A stretch of DNA of 45,773 bases from Leucobacter sp. PH1c (GTDB lineage Bacteria; Actinomycetota; Actinomycetes; Actinomycetales; Microbacteriaceae), in assembly GCF_000633415.1 (NCBI RefSeq), contig NZ_AYMV01000050.1, positions 1-45,773 of the forward strand, given 5' to 3'. The notes beneath the pieces were generated by a model. That model saw nothing but the letters and a program-made list of their open reading frames with translations, was not told the origin of the DNA and made no database searches. The position numbers and the translations under genes are program-made. Shown here piece after piece: positions 32,267 to 40,384 of this stretch; position 1 is the stretch's first letter; every line of letters starts with the position of its first letter.

Positions 32267-33383
32267 GGTTCATCCCCCAGGCGATCGCCGCGACGCAGAG
32301 CGCCGTGAGGAACGCGAGCTGCGCCACCGCCCGCCCCGTGAAGGTGGTGCGCAGGAGCACGATCATCTTCACGTCCATGAGCGCGCCGAAGAGGAGGAAC
32401 GCGACGACGCTGCCGGGCAGGAATGCCGCGCTCACCGAGAGGATGAAGAAGGCGTCGACCGTTGCGCAGAGCGAGATGATCGCGGCGAGCACGAGGAGCG
32501 CGATGACCGACCAGAGCGGATCGGCGCCGAGCGCGAGGAGCGCCCCGCGCGGCACGCCCACCTGGATGGCGCCCGCGAGCACCGCGCCGAGCGCCAGGGC
32601 GGGCATGAGCTGGGACGTCTCGGCGAGGAACGCGTCGGCGCTCCGCGCCAGCCGCCCGCCCGCGTCCCCGGGCGGGTGCGCGCAGCTCGCCCGGAACTCG
32701 GGGGTCAGCAGGGCCTCGGGGCGGGGGTGCGTGCTGAGCCACCAGCCGAGCAGGTTGGCGATCACGAAGCCGCCCAGCACACGCGCCCAGAGGATCTCGG
32801 AGCCCCAGCCGAAGGCGTGCGCCGTCGTGAGGATCGTGACGGGGTTCAGGATCGGCGCGGCGAGGAGAAACGTGACCGCCTCGGCGGGCGAGCAGCCGCG
32901 CTGCAGCAGTCCGCGCGCGAGCGGCACGTTGCCGCACTCGCAGACGGGGAGCACGATGCCGAAGAGGGAGAGCGCGAGCCGGCGCAGGGCGGGGCGCCGG
33001 GGCAGGGCCCGCTCGAGCACGCCGCTCGGCACCCAGATGCGCACGGCGATCGAGATGAGCGTGCCGAGCACGACGAAGGGCAGGGACTCGAGGAACACCG
33101 CGAGCGCGAGCGTCACGAAGTCTTGCGCGGCGGCGGGAAGCGCGGCGACTGCGGCGGAGCCCCCCGCGCCCCCGCCGGAGGGTCCGGGGCGGAGCACGAT
33201 CGCCGCGATCAGTGCGGCCGAGACGAGCCCGGCCGCAAGCCACCCGGCGGTGCTCCCCCGCGGTCGCACGGCGCTCCGGGGTGGGACCGCGCTCCGCGGG
33301 TGCACCGCGTTCCGCGCACGCGGGGCGCGGTGCGACGGCGCGGGATCCCGCTCCGGCGCCGCTGGCTGCCCGGTCCCGCTCAC
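32256..33383 (-). CDS. YcgR-like permease (ArsP_1/DUF318 family)
   Basis: A 375-residue permease with about eight membrane segments. CECGNVPLARGL (148-159) and APILNPVTI (176-184) are the conserved loops of this family; a mirrored set appears in the second half (CATVDAFFILSVS; LLFGALMDVKM). The first 45 residues are a Pro/Arg-rich extension that looks unstructured. The GTG start lies in a four-base GTGA overlap with aztA. It sits in the Zur-box-controlled operon, consistent with Bacillus YcgR and with low-zinc induction. Confidence 0.85.
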   Translation of the reverse strand: MSGTGQPAAPERDPAPSHRAPRARNAVHPRSAVPPRSAVRPRGSTAGWLAAGLVSAALIAAIVLRPGPSGGGAGGSAAVAALPAAAQDFVTLALAVFLESLPFVVLGTLISIAVRIWVPSGVLERALPRRPALRRLALSLFGIVLPVCECGNVPLARGLLQRGCSPAEAVTFLLAAPILNPVTILTTAHAFGWGSEILWARVLGGFVIANLLGWWLSTHPRPEALLTPEFRASCAHPPGDAGGRLARSADAFLAETSQLMPALALGAVLAGAIQVGVPRGALLALGADPLWSVIALLVLAAIISLCATVDAFFILSVSAAFLPGSVVAFLLFGALMDVKMIVLLRTTFTGRAVAQLAFLTALCVAAIAWGMNLAA

Positions 33384-34036
33384 GCGCAGACTCCCCGGGG
33401 CACGTCGGCGACGATGCGCCCCGCGTCGAGCCGGATCACCCGGTCGGCGACGGCCCGGTCTTCCGGGTCGTGGCTCACCGCGCAGACGGTCGCGCCCCGC
33501 GCGGCGCGGTCCACGAGGATCTCCCGTGTGCGGGAGCGGCTCTCGGCGTCGAGGCCGGCGGCGGCCTCGTCGAGGAAGAGGATCGCGGCCCCGCTCGCGA
33601 GGCCCTGGGCGAGAAGCGCGCGCTGGCGCTGGCCGCCGGAGAGCTCGTGCAGCGAGCGCTCGGCGTGCGCGGTGAGCCCCACGGCGGCGAGCGCGTCCGA
33701 GATCGCCCGGCTGCGCGCCGCGCCCCGGAGCCGCGACGCCGCGCGCGGCCCCGAGACGCCGATCGCGACGGTGTCGGCGACGGTGAGCGGCAGCGCGGTC
33801 GGCACGGCGGGGCGCTGTACGACGAGCGCGGTGGGCCCGGTGCGGATCACGCGGCCGGCGCTCGGCCGCGCGGCGCCAGCGAGGATCTCGAGCAGCGTCG
33901 ATTTCCCGGCCCCGTTGGGCCCCATGATCAGGGAGAACGTGCCCGGGCGCAGGGAGAGATCGATGCCGTGCAGCACGGCTGAGCGACCGAACGCCGCGTG
34001 GATCCCCTCCGCCCGGATCGCGGGGTCATGTGTCAT
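33380..34036 (-). CDS. aztA: Zinc ABC transporter ATP-binding protein AztA
   Basis: The 218-residue ATPase has Walker A GPNGAGKST (39-47), Q-loop Q74, signature LSGGQ (132-136), Walker B AILFLDEA (151-158) and switch H189. It pairs with AztB across a 55-bp divergent promoter, and with AztC and AztD further right, the AztABCD zinc importer described in Paracoccus. The ATG at 34036 is the first codon after TAGCGT (minus, 34044-34049), seven bases upstream, so the mRNA is probably leaderless. Its stop overlaps the permease start. Confidence 0.88.
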   Translation of the reverse strand: MTHDPAIRAEGIHAAFGRSAVLHGIDLSLRPGTFSLIMGPNGAGKSTLLEILAGAARPSAGRVIRTGPTALVVQRPAVPTALPLTVADTVAIGVSGPRAASRLRGAARSRAISDALAAVGLTAHAERSLHELSGGQRQRALLAQGLASGAAILFLDEAAAGLDAESRSRTREILVDRAARGATVCAVSHDPEDRAVADRVIRLDAGRIVADVPRGVCA

Positions 34037-34043
34037 GACACCC

Positions 34044-34049
34044 ACGCTA
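34044..34049 (-). promoter_or_regulatory. -10 box of aztA (leaderless)
   Basis: TAGCGT on the minus strand lies 7 bases before the aztA ATG. The Zur-like box occupies the region immediately upstream. Confidence 0.5.
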
Positions 34050-34054
34050 CCATG

Positions 34055-34083
34055 TTGAGAATGGTTCTCGTTATCTGTATGGT
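34055..34083 (+). promoter_or_regulatory. aztB promoter (leaderless)
   Basis: TTGAGA (34055-34060) and TATGGT (34078-34083) are 17 bases apart on the plus strand. The aztB ATG begins 8 bases after the -10 box and no ribosome site is present. Confidence 0.6.
34056..34070. promoter_or_regulatory. Zur-like box between aztA and aztB
   Basis: TGAGAATGGTTCTCG fits the Zur consensus TGAnAATnATTnTCA, with GAGAA/TTCTC arms in perfect symmetry. It covers the aztB -35 box and the region upstream of the aztA -10 box, so one repressor dimer could silence both operons when zinc is plentiful. The Zur gene itself is not in the window. Confidence 0.75.
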
Positions 34084-34091
34084 CGTGTCCC

Positions 34092-34979
34092 ATGCACTGG
34101 ATCATCGATGCGCTCGGAACCGAGTTCTTCCTCCGCGCGCTCACCGGCGGCGCCCTTGTCGCCGTCATCTGCGGCGTCGTCGGCACCTGGGTCGTCATCC
34201 GCGGCATGGCGTTCCTCGGCGAGGCCGTGGGCCACGGCATGCTGCCCGGCGTCGCCCTCGCGACGGTGCTCGGCCTGCCGCCAATGCTCGGCGGCGCGGT
34301 CTCGGCGGCGCTCATGAGCGCGCTGATCGGAGCCCTCCAGCGGCGCGGCCGGCTCTCCTACGACACGAGCATCGGCCTGCTCTTCGTCGCAATGCTCGCC
34401 GTCGGCATCATCATCGTGTCCCACTCCGGCTCCTTCGCCACGGACGCGACCGCGCTGCTCTTCGGCGATGTGCTCGCGATCACCGGAGCCGATCTGGCCG
34501 CACTCGCGATCGCCGCGGCCGTCGCCCTCGCGATCGCCGCGGCCGGGCACCGCGCGTTCATCGCCCTCGCGTTCGACCCGCGCATCGCGCGCACGCTCGG
34601 CTACCGCACCGGCCTCGCGGCGGCCGGCCTCACCGGCCTCGTCACCCTCGCCGTGGTCGCCTCCGCGCAGGCCGTCGGCACCCTCCTCGTCGTCGCGCTG
34701 CTCCTCGGGCCCGCGGTCGCGGCTCTCCCCTGGAGCAGCCGGATCCCCCAGCGCATGCTGCTCGCGGCCGGCTTCGGGATCGGCGCCGTCGGGATCGGGC
34801 TCGCCGTCTCCTGGCTGCACGCGACCGCCGCGGGAGCCACGATCGCCGCCGCAGCCGTCGGCCTCGCGGCCCTCTCCCACCTCGCCCGCGCGGGCCTCAC
34901 CCGCGCCGCGCCGTCCGCCCCTCACACCACCGCCCGTCGCACCACCACCCCCGCCACTCCCTTGGAAAGTCACGCATGA
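34092..34979 (+). CDS. aztB: Zinc ABC transporter permease AztB
   Basis: The 295-residue permease has eight or nine membrane segments of the ZnuB/AztB family, with GEAVGHGMLPGVALATVLGLPPM in the early loop and AQAVGTLLVVALLLGPAVAALPW near the end. It forms the membrane channel with AztA. The ATG at 34092 is used without a ribosome site. The last 25 residues are Thr/Ala/Pro-rich and probably unstructured. The stop overlaps the next start in ATGA. Confidence 0.88.
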   Translation: MHWIIDALGTEFFLRALTGGALVAVICGVVGTWVVIRGMAFLGEAVGHGMLPGVALATVLGLPPMLGGAVSAALMSALIGALQRRGRLSYDTSIGLLFVAMLAVGIIIVSHSGSFATDATALLFGDVLAITGADLAALAIAAAVALAIAAAGHRAFIALAFDPRIARTLGYRTGLAAAGLTGLVTLAVVASAQAVGTLLVVALLLGPAVAALPWSSRIPQRMLLAAGFGIGAVGIGLAVSWLHATAAGATIAAAAVGLAALSHLARAGLTRAAPSAPHTTARRTTTPATPLESHA

Positions 34980-36316
34980 CCCGCTCCCCCGCGCTCACCG
35001 CCGCGAGCACGCTCCTCACCCTCGCCCTCATCGGCTGCTCGGCAGCCCCCGACCCCGGCGCCGCAACCACCCCGCCCCCCGGACCCACCACGGACTCGGA
35101 TGCCTCGGAGGCTTCGGGCGGGCACGGCGCCGTCGCCGGAGCATCGGAGGCCGCCGAAGCGCAACTCCACCTCGTCACGGTGGACGCTGCGGGCGCCGTC
35201 GGCCTCCTCGATCTGCTGAGCGGCGACGAATCGTCACTCGGCACGATCACGGCCCCCGACCGCGTCGAGAGCGACGGGCGCTACGTCTTCGCCGCGCACG
35301 AAGCGGGGCTCGAGATCATCGACAGCGGCGCCTGGACCTGGGACCACGGAGACCACTTCCACTACTACCGCGGCACACCGCGGCTCGTCGGCTCGGTCCC
35401 GGGATCCGGCCCCGCCCGAGTCGTCGGCGGCCCGCTCGCGACCGCGGGAGGCACGGGCGTCTTCTTCCCGGGCTCCGGCGAGGCCGTACTGCTCGACAAC
35501 GCCGCGCTCGCCGCAGGCACCCCCGACGAGCTCTTCCGGGTCTCGGGCACCCCGCACGCCGGGCTGCTCGCCCCGCTCGGCGCTGGGGCGATCATCACCG
35601 AGGCCGACGACTCGGGCCGGATCACCCAGTTGCGCGCCCTCGCGGCGGACGGCACGCCGAGCGAGACAACGGCCCCCTGCCCCGACGCATCGAGTGCGCT
35701 CACGACGCGCAGCGGCACGGTGTTCGCCTGCGCGGACGGCGCCGTGCTCGGCACCGTCGACGCGGACGAGCAGGCGGTGCTCGAGCGCATCCCGCTCTCG
35801 GAGACCAGCGGGGCCGAGGCCGGTGCCGAGGCTGGTGCCGGCGCCGACGCCGGTGCCGCCGGGTTCGGCACAGCGCCGACGGAACTCGCGGGCCGGAAGG
35901 GCCGCCCCACGGTCGCCGGTATCAGCGCGGCATCCGGCAGCGGTGCGAGTCCCGGGTTCTGGCGTCTCGACACGCGTGCGCGGAGCTGGCACTGGACCCC
36001 GAGCGCCGTGCCGCTGCTGCACGCCATCGCGGTCGACGACGCCGAGGATCACGTCGTCGTGCTCGATGCAGCGGGCAGTGTGCGCGTGTTCCGCGGCGAC
36101 ACCGAGATCGGTGCGACGGATCCGCTCCTCAGCGCGGCCGAGCTCGCCCCCGAGGCCCGCGACCGGATCACCCTCTCCGTCGACGCGCAGCGCGCGTACC
36201 TCGGGGCGGCGGATTCCGGCGTGGTCGCCGAGATCGACTTCGCCGACGGCGCCCGGATCGCCCGCGAGCTGCGCCCCGCGGTGGCCCCGGTGCACCTCAC
36301 GGAGACGGGCCGATGA
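34976..36316 (+). CDS. Extra AztD-like propeller lipoprotein with His motif
   Basis: The 446-residue lipoprotein (signal ending LALIGC, Cys21) has a Pro/Thr/Ser linker and then propeller-like repeats (LHLVTVDAAGAVGLLDLLSG; HEAGLEIIDSGAW; DHVVVLDAAGSVRVFRGD). DHGDHFHYYRG (123-133) holds H124, H127 and H129, a likely metal site. The repeat style resembles AztD, which is encoded further right, so this is probably a paralogue or second zinc chaperone. The ATG sits in ATGA overlap with aztB and its stop overlaps aztC. It was not part of the original four-gene azt system. Confidence 0.75.
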   Translation: MTRSPALTAASTLLTLALIGCSAAPDPGAATTPPPGPTTDSDASEASGGHGAVAGASEAAEAQLHLVTVDAAGAVGLLDLLSGDESSLGTITAPDRVESDGRYVFAAHEAGLEIIDSGAWTWDHGDHFHYYRGTPRLVGSVPGSGPARVVGGPLATAGGTGVFFPGSGEAVLLDNAALAAGTPDELFRVSGTPHAGLLAPLGAGAIITEADDSGRITQLRALAADGTPSETTAPCPDASSALTTRSGTVFACADGAVLGTVDADEQAVLERIPLSETSGAEAGAEAGAGADAGAAGFGTAPTELAGRKGRPTVAGISAASGSGASPGFWRLDTRARSWHWTPSAVPLLHAIAVDDAEDHVVVLDAAGSVRVFRGDTEIGATDPLLSAAELAPEARDRITLSVDAQRAYLGAADSGVVAEIDFADGARIARELRPAVAPVHLTETGR

Positions 36317-37350
36317 GCGCGGCCCCCCGCCGCGGCCGAGCATCCGCGACTCGCGTCCAGGCGGACCGAACGCCCGGGATCCGGACCCCACGGACCCGGA
36401 CCCCGGGGATCCGCGCGCTGCTGGCTGCCGCACTGCTCGCGGCGACCGCGCTCGGCGCCACCGCGTGCGCGCCATCCGGCGGCTCGCCGGGCGGCGGCTC
36501 GCCGCCGTCGATCGTCGTGACGACGAACATCCTCGGCGATGTGGTCGAGGAACTCGTCGGCGACACCGCGGACGTCACGACGCTCATGCGCCCGAACGCC
36601 GATCCCCACTCCTTCGAGATCTCGGCCCAGGAGGCCGCGGCGCTCGACCGCGCCGACCTCGTCGTGTCGAACGGGCTCGGGCTCGAGGAGGGCCTCCAGC
36701 ACCACCTCGACCGGGTCGAGGCCGCGGGCGGCGCCCAGTTCGTGGCAGGCGCGCACATCACCCCGCTCAGCGGCCAGGAGGGCGCGGCGACCGCCGACCC
36801 GCACTTCTGGACCGACCCCACGCGCATGATCGAGGTCGTCGACGCACTCGGCGCGCTCCTCGCGAGCGGCGAGCTGCCCGGCTTCGACGGCGCGGCGCGC
36901 GCGGAGATCGGCGAACGCACCGCGAGCTACGCCGCACGGCTCACGGCGCTCGACGCGGAGATCGAGGATCGCTTCGCCGCGATCCCGCCCGCCCAGCGCG
37001 CGCTCGTCACGAACCACCACGTCTTCGCGTACCTCGCCGAGCGCTACGGCTTCCGCGTGCTCGGCACCGCGATCCCGGGCGGCACCACTCTCGCCGCGCC
37101 GAGCGCCGCGGACCTCCGCTCGCTCGTCACCGCGATCGGCGAAGCGGGCGTCCCCGCCATCTTCGCCGAGACCTCTGCCCCGGACCGGCTCATGCAGGTG
37201 CTCGCGGAGGAGGCCGACATCGAGGTGCGGGTCGTTCCGCTCTTCACCGAATCGCTCTCCGAACCTGGCGCAGGAGCGGAGAGCTACACGGAGATGCTCG
37301 CCACGAACGCCGAGCGGATCGCCTCGGGGCTCGCCCCCACCGACCACTAG
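36313..37350 (+). CDS. aztC: Zinc ABC transporter substrate-binding protein AztC
   Basis: A 345-residue cluster A-I metal-binding lipoprotein. ADPHSFE places metal ligand H99, ADPHFWTD gives H164, TNHHVFAYLAERYGF gives H235/H236, and ETSAPD later supplies the Asp. There is no long His-rich loop of the ZnuA kind, as in AztC. The first 35 residues are an Arg/Thr-rich extension before the hydrophobic signal ending ATAC (Cys52); the ATGA overlap and a GGAG site support this start. It captures zinc outside the membrane for AztAB. Confidence 0.88.
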   Translation: MSAAPRRGRASATRVQADRTPGIRTPRTRTPGIRALLAAALLAATALGATACAPSGGSPGGGSPPSIVVTTNILGDVVEELVGDTADVTTLMRPNADPHSFEISAQEAAALDRADLVVSNGLGLEEGLQHHLDRVEAAGGAQFVAGAHITPLSGQEGAATADPHFWTDPTRMIEVVDALGALLASGELPGFDGAARAEIGERTASYAARLTALDAEIEDRFAAIPPAQRALVTNHHVFAYLAERYGFRVLGTAIPGGTTLAAPSAADLRSLVTAIGEAGVPAIFAETSAPDRLMQVLAEEADIEVRVVPLFTESLSEPGAGAESYTEMLATNAERIASGLAPTDH

Positions 37351-37410
37351 CCCGGCCGTGCGCTCAGCCGAGCGCCGGCTACCCACCCCAACACCCCAGA
37401 AAGGGAACCC

Positions 37411-38679
37411 ATGACCCAGACCGAACGCGCACGCCCCCGAGCGTCGCGCCATTCCCGCCTGCTCCTCACCGTGGCGGCGAGCGCGGGCCTCGCGCTCCTC
37501 GCGAGCGGCTGCACCGCGCAGGCTGGCGCCACCGACGAGTCGGGCGAGCAGAACCACGCGGGACACTCGCACGCGGATCATGACCACTCGGCGCACGCGG
37601 ACCGTCTCGCGGTGACCACCGCCGGCGGGATCACGGTGCTCGACGCCAGCGCGCTCGACGCGGGCACCCTCAGCGAGGCCGGCCAGCTCGACACCGAGGA
37701 GTTCACCCGCCTCAACAGCTTCGGCGACGGCAAGCACCTCCTCGTCACGACGTCCCGCGGCTTCGAGGTGCTCGACACCGACTCGGCGAAGCTCACGGGG
37801 CTCGTGTTCCCGGCGACCGCGGCGGGCCACGTCGTGCGGCACGCCGACCGGACCGTGCTCTACGACGACGGTACGGGGCGCACGACGATCCTCGACACCG
37901 CGGCGCTCGACCGAGACAACACGACGGCGCCGAAGCAGCGCGAGTACACCGCGGAGGCCCCGCATCACGGGGTCTCGATCGAGCTCGGCGACGGGACGCT
38001 CCTCACCACCGTGGGCACCGCGGACGGCCGCACCGGCGCCGTCGCGCTCGCGCCGCACGACGACCACTGGCACGAGCACGCAGTCTCGGCGGACTGCCCC
38101 GGGATCCACGGCGAGGGCACCGCGAAGGACGAGGCCGTCGTCTTCGGCTGCGAGGACGGCGCGCTGCTGTTCCAGGACGGAGAGTTCACGAAGCTGAGCG
38201 CGCCCGACGCGTACGGCCGCATGGGCAATGCGTTCGTCTCCGAGGACAGCCCGCTCGTGGTGGGCGACTACAAGAACGATCCGGACGCGGAGGGCTACCT
38301 CCTCAGCGCCGTGACGCTCATCGACACGGCCGCGGGCACGCTGCGCGTGGCCGAACTGCCCGAGAACGTGCGGTACACCTACCGCGACGTGGTGCGCGGC
38401 CCGGAGGGGCACGCCTACATCCTGTCGACGGACGGATCGATCCACGTGCTCGACGCCGCCACCGGCAAGATCGTGAACGAGTTCCCCGTGATCGCGGCGT
38501 GGGAGGGCCCCGCCAACTGGCAGGATCCGCACCCGACGATCGTGACCGACGGCTCGACCGCGTACGTTACCGAACCGGCTGCCAAGACCGTGCACGCCGT
38601 TGACCTCGAGAGCGGCAAAACTCTTGCGAGCGCGAAGCTCGCGGGCGTTCCCAACGAGATCGCGATCGCGCGCGGCTAA
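37411..38679 (+). CDS. aztD: Zinc metallochaperone AztD
   Basis: A 422-residue beta-propeller lipoprotein (signal ending LLASGC, Cys34). After the lipid anchor comes a His-rich segment, HAGHSHADHDHSAH (49-62), with six His alternating with Asp, the N-terminal zinc-binding region of AztD. The rest has repeated blade-like segments (AVTTAGGITVLDASAL; VTTSRGFEVLDTDSAKL; ILSTDGSIHVLDAATGKIV). In Paracoccus, AztD stores zinc and passes it to AztC. AAAGGGAACCC precedes the ATG. A 19-bp hairpin ends the operon. Confidence 0.85.
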   Translation: MTQTERARPRASRHSRLLLTVAASAGLALLASGCTAQAGATDESGEQNHAGHSHADHDHSAHADRLAVTTAGGITVLDASALDAGTLSEAGQLDTEEFTRLNSFGDGKHLLVTTSRGFEVLDTDSAKLTGLVFPATAAGHVVRHADRTVLYDDGTGRTTILDTAALDRDNTTAPKQREYTAEAPHHGVSIELGDGTLLTTVGTADGRTGAVALAPHDDHWHEHAVSADCPGIHGEGTAKDEAVVFGCEDGALLFQDGEFTKLSAPDAYGRMGNAFVSEDSPLVVGDYKNDPDAEGYLLSAVTLIDTAAGTLRVAELPENVRYTYRDVVRGPEGHAYILSTDGSIHVLDAATGKIVNEFPVIAAWEGPANWQDPHPTIVTDGSTAYVTEPAAKTVHAVDLESGKTLASAKLAGVPNEIAIARG

Positions 38680-38683
38680 CGCC

Positions 38684-38725
38684 ACCCGTGGGTGGCCGGG
38701 GCGTCTGCCCCGGCCACCCACGGGT
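38684..38725 (+). terminator. 19-bp hairpin terminator of the azt operon
   Basis: The arms 38684-38702 and 38707-38725 are perfectly complementary over 19 bp with a GTCT loop, starting 5 bases after the aztD stop. It lacks a T-run, as usual in high-GC actinobacteria, but is the strongest hairpin in the window. It may also serve the convergent YdeI-like gene. Confidence 0.9.
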
Positions 38726-38774
38726 CAGCGCAGGTCCGCACTCACATGCGGAGTCCGGCAGCGCATCGCGCGGG

Positions 38775-39359
38775 TCACGAAGCGGGCCCCGTTGGTGCAC
38801 GGAAGGCAGGGACTCGATGCCCTGCAGCCGACGAGGCAATCAGAAGTTCCAGCCGTCTCACCCGGGTCTCTTCTCTCTTCGCGCTCATCACCCACCAGAC
38901 GGCGTCACGTCGGTACGACGGCGCGAACTTCCCGAAGTTCTCCCAGGCCACCACGCTGTCAGCAAATCGCCGTGCGTAGTCGGGGTGCAGCTCGACGTTT
39001 CGCGATGCAGACGAATAGCCTGAAATGTCCTTTCGGTTCTCGAACAGCTGCAGCCCTTCCGGCCGCATCTTTCCGAGTCGAATCAACGTTTCAGCCTTGC
39101 TCACGTTGACGGCGCTCCACACGCTGTCTCGCTTGCGGGGCGTGAATCGCACGGTGTAGCTGTCGCTGTCGACGCGTTTCCTGAGTCCGTCGATCCACCC
39201 AAAGCACAGAGCGACGTCGACCGCTTCAGACCAGGTCTGACTCGCTACTCCTGAGCTCTTCTTCTGGAACAGAACCCACACCTCACGCCGGTGGGAGTGA
39301 TGCTCGTCGAGCCATGCGCTGAACGCAGCAGCATCGCTGAAGAAGAGTGCTTCGTCCAT
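38775..39359 (-). CDS. YdeI/OmdA family protein
   Basis: The 194-residue protein follows the YdeI pattern: SAWLDEHHSHRREVWVLFQKKSSG at the start, DVALCFGWIDGLRKRVDSDSYTVRFTPRKRDSVWS in the middle, and APSYRRDAVWWVMSAKREETRVRRLELL (the OmdA-type helical end). In Bacillus and E. coli family members are linked to stress or antimicrobial-peptide response, without a known reaction. It starts 8 bases after the hydrolase stop, so both form one operon. The start is the ATG at 39359. Base composition is lower in GC than the flanks. Confidence 0.85.
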   Translation of the reverse strand: MDEALFFSDAAAFSAWLDEHHSHRREVWVLFQKKSSGVASQTWSEAVDVALCFGWIDGLRKRVDSDSYTVRFTPRKRDSVWSAVNVSKAETLIRLGKMRPEGLQLFENRKDISGYSSASRNVELHPDYARRFADSVVAWENFGKFAPSYRRDAVWWVMSAKREETRVRRLELLIASSAAGHRVPAFRAPTGPAS

Positions 39360-39367
39360 GGCGCTCC

Positions 39368-40321
39368 CTACCGAGTCGGGTTTCGTGCCAACCATTTCAG
39401 GATCGCACGTGTGGTCTCACTGGGACGCTCCTGGTGCACCCAATGCCCGCTATCCACGCTGAATTCTTCAACGTTGGGGACGAACGTCGACAGGGATTCC
39501 GATCGGGCGACTGCGTCGCGAAGACCGTACATCATGAGCGCGGGCTGGTGGATGATCGGATCGGCTTCCGCCAAGAGATGCCAGTTCCGGTTCAGATTGC
39601 GATACCAGTTGATCCCACCAGTAAACCCCGAGTGCGTGAATGCGGCGTCGTACACGGCGAGTTCCTCCTCGCTGAGGAGCGGCTCGCCCAGCGGAGCATC
39701 GCTCTGGGCGGTCTCGATGAGCACCATGCCCGGCGCGGGGGGCTTCAGTGGCTCGTTCCGACGGTACAAGTTGTTGATGAAGCGTGCGGGGTTCGCGTCA
39801 AACACCGCATCTGCGACGCCCGGTTGCTTATTGAAGTGGACGAAATAGTAGTCATCGCCGAGCACTGCCTCCATGAAATCGAGCCACGGCATCTCCCCAC
39901 GGGCGAGGTACGGCAGACTGAGCGCCACCACTCGGTCAACCCGATCCGGGTACAGCAGCGTGAAGCTCCAGACGACGAAGGCCCCCCAGTCGTGCCCCAT
40001 GAACGTTGCGCTCGTGTAGCCGAAGTGATCGAGCAGCGCGGCGAGGTCTCCCGTGAGATGCTCAATGTCGTACTCAGCGATATCCGCAGGCCTGGCCGAG
40101 TGCCCAAACCCTCGCTGGTTGGGTGCGATCACATGGTAGCCCGCCGCGACAAGAGCTGGGATCTGAAAGCGCCAGGTGAACGCGAGATCGGGCCAGCCGT
40201 GGCAGAGCACAATCGGATTTCCTGCGTTCTCTTGGCCGGCTTCGAATACTTCGAGGTCAACACCGTTCACGGAGATGATGGTGGCGTCGGGGAAGGCAAA
40301 GTCATGGGTTCGAATCTTCAT
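39368..40321 (-). CDS. Epoxide-hydrolase-like alpha/beta hydrolase
   Basis: The 317-residue enzyme has HGWP (41-44) as oxyanion-hole motif, D111 in GHDWG as nucleophile and H293 in DSGHWVHQERP as general base, the set found in epoxide hydrolases and haloalkane dehalogenases. WYRNLNRNW in the cap domain resembles the NWYR region where cap Tyr residues activate the epoxide, favouring epoxide hydrolase. The ATG at 40321 follows TTGAG. A 25-bp operator for the divergent WYL regulator lies upstream. Likely function: detoxifying an epoxide or xenobiotic, induced through the regulator. Confidence 0.88.
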   Translation of the reverse strand: MKIRTHDFAFPDATIISVNGVDLEVFEAGQENAGNPIVLCHGWPDLAFTWRFQIPALVAAGYHVIAPNQRGFGHSARPADIAEYDIEHLTGDLAALLDHFGYTSATFMGHDWGAFVVWSFTLLYPDRVDRVVALSLPYLARGEMPWLDFMEAVLGDDYYFVHFNKQPGVADAVFDANPARFINNLYRRNEPLKPPAPGMVLIETAQSDAPLGEPLLSEEELAVYDAAFTHSGFTGGINWYRNLNRNWHLLAEADPIIHQPALMMYGLRDAVARSESLSTFVPNVEEFSVDSGHWVHQERPSETTRAILKWLARNPTR

Positions 40322-40340
40322 TTTCTCAAGGTAATCCAGT

Positions 40341-40365
40341 AAACAGGACACCTTTTGACCGGTTT
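40341..40365. promoter_or_regulatory. 25-bp operator between hydrolase and WYL regulator
   Basis: AAACAGGACA, a 5-base spacer, then TGACCGGTTT: eight of ten symmetric pairs match. It lies 20 bases from each start codon and should bind the dimeric YafY-type regulator, controlling both directions. Confidence 0.6.
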
Positions 40366-40384
40366 TTCTGGAAGTATGAAAATC

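Noticed and set aside
33998-36316. A single 772-codon protein starting before aztB
   Set aside because: The upstream part is a shadow of aztB; the lipoprotein signal and ATGA overlap show the true start is 34976.
33380-38679. Manganese or ZnuABC-type transporter
   Set aside because: The ATPase, permease, binding protein and His-rich propeller chaperone together match AztABCD, and the binding protein lacks the long His-rich loop of ZnuA.
36049-38721. 890-codon open frame on the minus strand
   Set aside because: Antisense to aztC and aztD, both of which have clear family motifs; the frame has only shadow-type composition.
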